Assembly (NCBI RefSeq): GCF_021462225.1
Contig: NC_061806.1
Location: forward strand, 27,486,144-27,550,143
DNA: 64,000 nucleotides
From: Girardinichthys multiradiatus
Taxonomy: Eukaryota; Chordata; Actinopteri; Cyprinodontiformes; Goodeidae
Direction of reading: 5' to 3'
Within the stretch, counting starts at the first letter, position 1; each line of letters starts with the position of its first letter. The notes beneath the pieces were generated by a model that was not told the origin of the DNA, did not search any database, and saw only the letters and a program-made list of their open reading frames with translations. A program made the position numbers and the translations under genes. Positions 60,501 to 64,000 of this stretch are shown here, piece after piece.

Positions 60501-63328
60501 CCCAATACGCAAAAAGGGCAAATAAAGAAATCATTACCAATGATCTACAAGGTTATTTAATGTACTGACTAAATAAAGCAACAAGCCTTATTAGGCACAA
60601 GATGAAATATCCATCCATCCATCCATCTACACATCCATCCATCCATCTACACATCCATCCATCCATCTACACATCCATCCATCCATCCATCTTCTATACC
60701 AGTTTCTTCCATAGTGGGTCGCGGGGGAGCTGGTGCCTTTCTCCAGCAGTCTACGGGCGAGAGGCAGAAGATGAAATATTCCTCAGTAAATCTAAATTAT
60801 GTAATCCATGCGTTGTAATAGAAAAATTGCTTGTCCATAGGCGAAATAATAACAGATTGTGCCCCTATAGAAAGAACTACATACCCAACATGTGGACTTT
60901 TTTTGTTTTCTTCTCCCACACTTTAATGTTTATCATTAACAGCCGCAGCAAATCAATGTTGAGTGGAGAGTGTTGTGTTTTTTTTTTTCTTTTTTCGGAC
61001 CAAGTCTGCAGCTGTTGATTTCCCTGATTAGGACCCCCTTGATTTTAAGTACAGCTAAACATCAAAAAATCAACTTTTTTAACCTCCAAAGGATTGACGT
61101 CCAGGCTGCACGCCGAAATTGCACACAACTAGGATTAGAAAAAAGCTTACATTCGATTGTACATGGATTTTCTTCTTTTCTAAATCTACAATAACCTACA
61201 TTTTCTTTTGTGTGCAACTCTGAGCAGATGCCATCTCCGAAGCAATGCAAAATAAATATGAATGAAAAGGAAAGCATGTTTAGATTTCATGCTACATGAG
61301 TATATGTGTGGGAATTTATACATTTTTGCTTAACACTGTTGGTGCAGCCTGTGTGCCAGGTGGCCTGCATGTCGTGTCTCTGTCAGTCTTTAAAACTTTA
61401 TACATCACAGTCCAAATACACTCGCTGTCCAAACAACTCAGTGTAACAAATGAACAACAGTTTACTCTCGCCAGTAAATTGTTCTCTTCAGCTGGGTGTT
61501 CATTCTCAGAGTGCTCTGAACGGACAAGTTCATTATGTTGACCAGCTAAGTACTTTTGTCTGATCTGATTATTATCCTTCTCCTTGACAAAAAAAGCATT
61601 TTTGACAAATTTCTTTGGTCTAACTGCGAGTCAATGTTAGGTTTCATAGTAAGAAGGTGAAATTTTATAACAGATATAGTAGGATAATGTTACATCATGT
61701 GTAATTCTAAGAAAATGCAGACATTTAATTCACAGATTGGGCAAAAAACGTCCAACATTTTCAGTTCTAGGCTGATCCATGACAGGGTTTGAAAGCTCAA
61801 AAGAACAAAACAGAGCAACTTTGCTGCAATTTGTTTAGCATTCCTGTTATCTGCTGTAGTTACTAGCTCCACAAGTAGTTACCAAAGAACAACATAGCCC
61901 TCACATTCTTACACATGTTTTCAGTTTTTTGTTAATCACCTCACTAATACAGGAATTAACTAACTTTATGTTAACTTCCATCTAGAGATAAGATATTTGA
62001 GTTTCCTTTCATCGTTGCTGGTCCCACTGAAGATTATGGTCCTCACCTAATTTCTCAGTTCATCTCTAAATCATACAATGACACATTAGGATTCCAATGC
62101 ATTTATACTTCTAGAACCAGCTTTTTTAGGAATACAAATCCTTTGATTCCTCTATTGCTGAGAAGAGATTTTGAAAAAAAAAAAAACATATGAAATTGTC
62201 CTTTAAGAATGACCCTGAAAACCATGATTGTGTTAAAACCTGTTATTTTTAACCCTTGACACACATACCTGTACGTCGTACGTTCCATTCATCATAACCG
62301 TCCTCTGCTGCTGATTCTGTCCATCTGCTCTTGTCTTTCCCAATTCTTTGGTTTGACTTCTCGGTCCCTGTCCTGTTTGTAAATCTGACATCAGAACAGC
62401 AGAAAGAGTTTGGATACTTAAAGGCGATTCAAGGTGCTTCAAGCAAAAACGTACTTAAATAATAAACAAATAAACTGCCCTGAAATTAATTAGTTTTCTA
62501 TACAACTGGAAATTAATTGAGTTGTCTTCTATAGTGTTTGAGCTAACATTTGTGGTGAAATAAAGCTATATAAATGAACTAAACCGTACCAAATTTCAGA
62601 ACCGCTTATAAAGGGATTATATATAAATACAAATATTTATTGAAGCAAAGAATTACCTAGGTTTGTATGCTGGGGGGCCATGTTGTGAAGGGCCAGGATC
62701 TGGGTGTCAAGCGCAGCATCCTGTCGTGTACGGTTGTGCAGACCCAGGTGATACTTCCTAAAGTGCTTCACCAGGTCAGTGGGGTCGTTGCCATAGTAGC
62801 CGTAACCACACACATTGCACTTGAAGTCCTGGAGTTTAGGAGAAGGGCTGGACGAAAGTGGCGGGGTGTCATTTGTCGACTCCTCCCTGCCTTCCTGCCT
62901 TGGAAGGAGCCGAGCTGCTGAAGGGAGAGGAGGAGAGAGGTGGTCAGCTTTCCCCCCTTCAACTCCCCTCTCCCTGTCTTCGGCTTCCGACTGGCTTTCA
63001 GGTCTCAAACACTGTGCCGCTAATACGTGTTTTGCCCTCTCCCCTCCGCCTGCAGACCTCCCCCCTTGCTCCTCATTAATGTTGAGCTCACCGGTGGAGG
63101 AGATGCACTCACTGTCTCCTTCATCCTCCTCCTCTCGCTCCTCGTTTGCTCTGATCCGTTCAGACGACTCTGGTTCTGAGGGTCGGTTTATCCGATCTGC
63201 TTCCGCTGCCACTCTCTCCTCCTCATCTCCTTCATCTTCTTCCTCTCCTGTTGGCTTCATCCCCTCTTCTTCCTCTTCCTCCTCACCTCCAACACTCCGG
63301 ATAGGGGGATTCTTCTTCCTCACCATCT
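47797..63328 (-). CDS. trps1: Trps1 zinc-finger transcription repressor, N-terminal 941 codons in seven exons (3' part outside window)
   Basis: Spliced gene with exons 62657-63328, 62269-62384, 58262-58862, 56325-56539, 55704-55914, 55344-55584 and 47797-48565. All junctions are GT-AG and the phases agree, so the joined frame is open for 941 codons. The start MVRKKNPP, the finger [18 protein letters not shown], the block [21 protein letters not shown] and the end SQSLLR identify Trps1. The vertebrate protein is about 1280 residues long; it is a nuclear repressor of GATA-dependent transcription, and human mutations cause tricho-rhino-phalangeal syndrome. The window covers the N-terminal C2H2 fingers. 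The GATA finger, the basic nuclear-localisation segment after it and the C-terminal Ikaros-type finger pair should follow SQSLLR but are not seen. Most likely they lie on downstream exons to the left of the window. A teleost duplicate (trps1a/b) is possible and cannot be told apart here. Confidence 0.95.
49350..50112. mobile_element. Tc1/mariner relic, internally deleted copy
   Basis: Both ends belong to the cagtgccttgcaaaagtatt Tc1 family. On the left, tttgtcacattacaacctta and gaagtggaaggaaaattat are present but the outermost end is lost. On the right, ggggtataaatactttttgg and aaggcattgta end at a TA dinucleotide. At 763 bp it lacks most of the transposase region and has no intact frame. It is the same family as copies at 44.1, 56.6 and probably 18.7 kb. 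Confidence 0.85.
50995..52330 (-). mobile_element. Tc1/mariner relic interrupted by a hAT element
   Basis: Plus-strand motifs tggaggaattctggcccattcttct, gatggccagataatctccttcat, agaattcatggttcaat and ttttcccaaaagccttggggatcatcaa match, from memory, the antisense of a teleost Tc1 transposase gene, so the relic lies on the minus strand. gtgtttcagaccatcaaac near 51000 fits the terminal region. The copy is worn, with no open frame, and is split at 51181-51907 by the hAT insertion. It is from the same group as the relic near 31.5-32.2 kb. Confidence 0.75.
51181..51907. mobile_element. hAT-type non-autonomous element, 727 bp, nested in a Tc1 relic
   Basis: The ends are tagggcagcaa and, inverted, taaggctcaaa. 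A perfect 8-bp duplication ATTTTAAT flanks it at 51173-51180 and 51908-51915. The subterminal regions are rich in cgattattctgacaatt/aataatcaattgat motifs, as in the TAGGGCTGCAAC hAT group found across vertebrates. Removing the element and one duplicate rejoins gaattattttaat to tcaacattaac, which restores the surrounding Tc1 sequence, so the boundaries are precise. Confidence 0.88.
52446..52867. mobile_element. hAT-type MITE, 422 bp
   Basis: Inverted ends taggggtgaactgat (left) and taggggtgcaccgat (right, reverse complement) agree at 13 of 15 positions. The flanks are ccaattat (52438-52445) and acaattat (52868-52875), an 8-bp duplication with one mismatch. The interior is rich in CCGATC motifs, including a perfect ccgatcgatcgg palindrome near the right end, as in a widespread teleost hAT MITE. 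There is no coding capacity. Confidence 0.85.
54265..54595. repeat. Degenerate GGTT/GGCT tetranucleotide tract
   Basis: About 330 bp built from ttggttgg, ggctggctgg and gattgatt blocks with many interruptions, that is an old, expanded tetranucleotide microsatellite. It is G/T-rich on the plus strand and A/C-rich in the trps1 sense strand. Confidence 0.85.
55344..55584 (-). CDS. trps1: trps1 exon with two C2H2 fingers (codons 605-685)
   Basis: Acceptor ccttctag/GT at 55584 and donor ACAG/gtgagc after 55344. The intron before it is only 119 bp. A finger at about 608-631 (C610, C613, H626, H631; [20 protein letters not shown]) is followed by an acidic/Gly linker with an LVKAEEE segment. A second finger ([15 protein letters not shown]667, C670, H683, H688) is split by the next intron, its last His lying on the following exon. 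Both match Trps1 in order and sequence. Confidence 0.93.
55585..55703 (-). other. trps1 intron, 119 bp
   Basis: A very short GT-AG intron between the linker exon and the following two-finger exon. It keeps a clear pyrimidine tract before the acceptor. Confidence 0.85.
55704..55914 (-). CDS. trps1: trps1 linker exon (codons 535-604)
   Basis: This exon carries no obvious ORF of its own and was found from phase and splice sites: acceptor ctcaatag/GTA at 55914 and donor CAAG/gtattt after 55704. It encodes 70 codons starting [16 protein letters not shown], matching the conserved HPFACRK segment that follows KHLGE in Trps1, with C541, C546, C549 and C550 as possible metal ligands. The rest ([15 protein letters not shown] onward) is a Pro/Ser/Thr-rich linker that looks longer than in mammals. 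One trailing base (G) joins the next exon to make Gly605. Confidence 0.85.
55915..56324 (-). other. trps1 intron, 410 bp
   Basis: GT-AG intron between the atypical-finger exon and the linker exon. AT-rich; nothing recognised. Confidence 0.85.
56325..56539 (-). CDS. trps1: trps1 exon with atypical fingers (codons 463-534)
   Basis: Acceptor ctcccag/GA at 56539 and donor GAG/gtaaga after 56325. Codon 463 is completed as Gly, then the exon reads through [15 protein letters not shown], the conserved Trps1 finger-4 core. Visible metal ligands are C479 and C482, with H503 and H508, followed at once by a compact Cys-rich unit (C513, C514, H517, C518, C521, C526, H531) ending in KHLGE. The same order of a C2H2 finger then a Cys-rich unit is seen in vertebrate Trps1. 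A Tc1 relic begins only about 55 bp upstream of the acceptor. Confidence 0.93.
56594..57206. mobile_element. Tc1/mariner relic, internally deleted
   Basis: The left end reads TA cagtgcctttcaaaagtat, the well-known inverted end of a teleost Tc1 family (cagtgccttgcaaaagtatt). Further in, gtagcgcataattgtgatgtgg and aatacactgacgtttgtgg match the long terminal repeats. The right end is worn (gacagttcta). At about 610 bp it retains only scraps of the transposase region on the minus strand, with no intact frame. Confidence 0.85.
57266..58215. mobile_element. hAT-type non-autonomous transposon, about 950 bp
   Basis: The element starts tagtgatttgac and ends gtcccatcacta, so its ends are imperfect inverted repeats (tagtgat...). 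It is flanked by a perfect 8-bp duplication ATTGCAAC at 57258-57265 and 58216-58223, the duplication length typical of hAT. The right end (gtgatgggacttatgactctttgaa on the minus strand) resembles a repeat common in teleosts. No transposase reading frame is visible; the 64-residue ORF inside is not recognisable. Confidence 0.85.
58262..58862 (-). CDS. trps1: trps1 exon with zinc fingers 2 and 3 (codons 263-462)
   Basis: Acceptor ccag/GTG at 58862 and donor AAAG/gtaatg after 58262 give 200 codons plus one base. It opens with [20 protein letters not shown], close to vertebrate Trps1. Finger 2 spans about 286-311 (C288, C291, with His at 305/306 and 311). Finger 3 spans about 387-413 (C389, C392, H408, H413). 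The stretch between the fingers (about 312-385) and the tail after finger 3 are Ser/Gly/Arg-rich and poorly conserved. A hAT transposon ends only about 40 bp past the donor in the next intron. Confidence 0.93.
60610..60692. repeat. (CATC)n microsatellite with 20-bp higher-order unit
   Basis: CATC repeats in which a block of about 20 bp (three to four CATC units then CTACA) recurs three times, ending in uninterrupted CATC. It abuts the retroelement tail at 60692, as expected for the terminal repeat of a LINE copy inserted on the minus strand. Confidence 0.9.
60692..60770 (-). mobile_element. 3'-terminal fragment of a LINE-type retroelement, minus orientation
   Basis: The block cttctataccag...gggtcgcgggggagctgg...gggcgagaggc matches, from memory, the reverse complement of a very common teleost retroelement 3' end that finishes in a GATG microsatellite. 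Here the CATC repeat is that tail seen from the other strand. Only about 80 bp is recognisable. The LINE copy near 11.8 kb ends in a related ggataagcggaaga motif. Confidence 0.55.
62269..62384 (-). CDS. trps1: trps1 small exon (codons 224-262)
   Basis: This 116-bp exon has a good pyrimidine tract and acceptor (ctgatgtcag) and donor CAG/gtatgt. It encodes a 39-residue linker from DLQTGQG to MMNGTYDVQ. The NGTYDVQ end is the conserved lead-in to the [13 protein letters not shown] segment at the start of the next exon, which fixes the join. The split Asp codon (G + AT) links it in frame to the previous exon across an intron of only 272 bp. It has no finger of its own. Confidence 0.9.
62385..62656 (-). 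other. trps1 intron, 272 bp
   Basis: A short GT-AG intron between the first two coding exons of the window. It is AT-rich with a good pyrimidine tract before the acceptor. Nothing else is seen. Confidence 0.85.
62657..63328 (-). CDS. trps1: trps1 first coding exon in window (codons 1-223): start, acidic N-terminus, zinc finger 1
   Basis: The ATG at 63324-63326 opens MVRKKNPP, the conserved Trps1 start. It lies just inside an acceptor (tttctag, exon from 63328), so an upstream exon lies outside the window and may add a 5'UTR or an alternative N-terminus. Residues 13-85 are very rich in Glu and Asp, with a run of seven Glu, followed by a low-complexity Ser/Pro/Arg linker. This part looks unlike other vertebrates, whereas the C2H2 finger at about 168-193 (C170, C173, H188, H193) and the following [11 protein letters not shown] block are highly conserved. 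The exon ends at 62657 with donor CTAG/gtaatt, leaving one base (G) that is completed to Asp by the next exon. Confidence 0.93.
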
Positions 63329-64000
63329 CTAGAAATGCAAAAGGAGAAAAAAGTTTTATTTGTGCGTATGGAACAGGAATTTAATAAAATAATGAGATAT
63401 AATTCTAAGTTCTGGTACACATTTTCTTTTTCCAACTCAATATGTGAAGTGAATTGTTTTATCATGATGGAAACCATCTGTGAGAATCTTCAGCACATGA
63501 CCACATCAGAACAAAAACCATATCAGAGAGCCTGAGACAGCGAGGGGCAGGGAGACATGGGAGGCCGGCATCATCAGGGAGCCGATGGCCACTGCGCAAC
63601 CACATCAAATTGAACATCCCGTATCAGAAAGATGGATGATTGAGGCTACGCATGGCAATTCATCCCCTTCAGCACTTCAAAGTTCTCCACTTCCCCTCTC
63701 TTTCTGCCAGTCTTTTATTTTCAAGCTGCAAACTATTCCTTGTTCTTCTGCATCACATCCTGTCCTTTTGTCTCTGTTCTGATCTACTCTGCTCTTCTTG
63801 TCTTGCATACAGCGTCTTCAAAAAATGCATTTGCATTTATATGCTTCCACGTTGATGTTCCTAAATAAAATCCAGTAAAGGTAAAGGTAACCTAATTAAT
63901 AAATAGAGACTACATGTGTGTAAAATAAATTCCACAGAATATGGAGCTGCTTTGTGAAGGCTTCAGAGAACCTTTGGAGAACGCTAGGGAACAAACGTCA
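63329..64000. other. Sequence upstream of the first trps1 coding exon in the window
   Basis: On the minus strand this is the intron leading to the acceptor at 63329-63332, because the exon starts two bases before the ATG. I see no promoter, CpG island or further exon. The short ORFs here are not supported by any recognisable domain. Confidence 0.5.

Larger units (their letters stand above)
58863..62268 (-). other. trps1 intron, 3.4 kb
   Basis: The intron between the small exon and the finger 2/3 exon. It holds a CATC microsatellite joined to a retroelement tail at 60610-60770, and pyrimidine-rich patches near 59990-60130. Otherwise it is AT-rich sequence in which I recognise nothing. Confidence 0.8.

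Overview
The window is a piece of a ray-finned fish nuclear genome, most likely a percomorph teleost. The evidence is one split vertebrate gene with spliceosomal exons, long AT-rich introns full of CA/GT microsatellites, and interspersed repeats typical of teleosts (many Tc1/mariner relics, hAT and PIF/Harbinger-like elements, a LINE 3' end). There is no operon, CRISPR array or other prokaryotic feature. The species cannot be named from this sequence.

The only gene I can support is trps1, the GATA/C2H2 zinc-finger transcriptional repressor, on the minus strand. Seven coding exons lie between 63328 and 47797. Every junction has a GT donor and AG acceptor, and the reading phase is kept throughout, giving 941 codons from the start ATG. 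They encode the acidic N-terminus and the N-terminal run of C2H2-type fingers, and stop at the conserved SQSLLR just before the GATA finger. I found no GATA finger or C-terminal Ikaros-type finger pair in the 47.8 kb to the left, so 1-47796 is read as one large intron with the last exons outside the window.

Layout: 63329-64000 is sequence upstream of the first coding exon. 47797-63328 holds the exons and their introns. The introns contain several DNA transposons, some nested, with clear target-site duplications. In particular the 1.7-kb intron at 56540-58261 is almost entirely two transposons. 44135-47755 is a Tc1 element split by a 2.3-kb Harbinger-like element, ending about 40 bp past the splice donor at 47797. 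1-44134 is intronic, with microsatellites, a degenerate 27-bp minisatellite near 23.6 kb, further Tc1 relics (8.8, 18.6, 29.9, 31.5, 42.7 kb), a LINE 3' end at 11.2-11.8 kb and long stretches where I recognise nothing.

Repeat-family names rest on remembered consensus sequences, not on a database search. The target-site duplications, inverted ends and exon phases were read directly from the sequence. I did not find a new biological system. The most interesting signals are the nested, precisely bounded transposons close to trps1 splice sites, and the 27-bp minisatellite.
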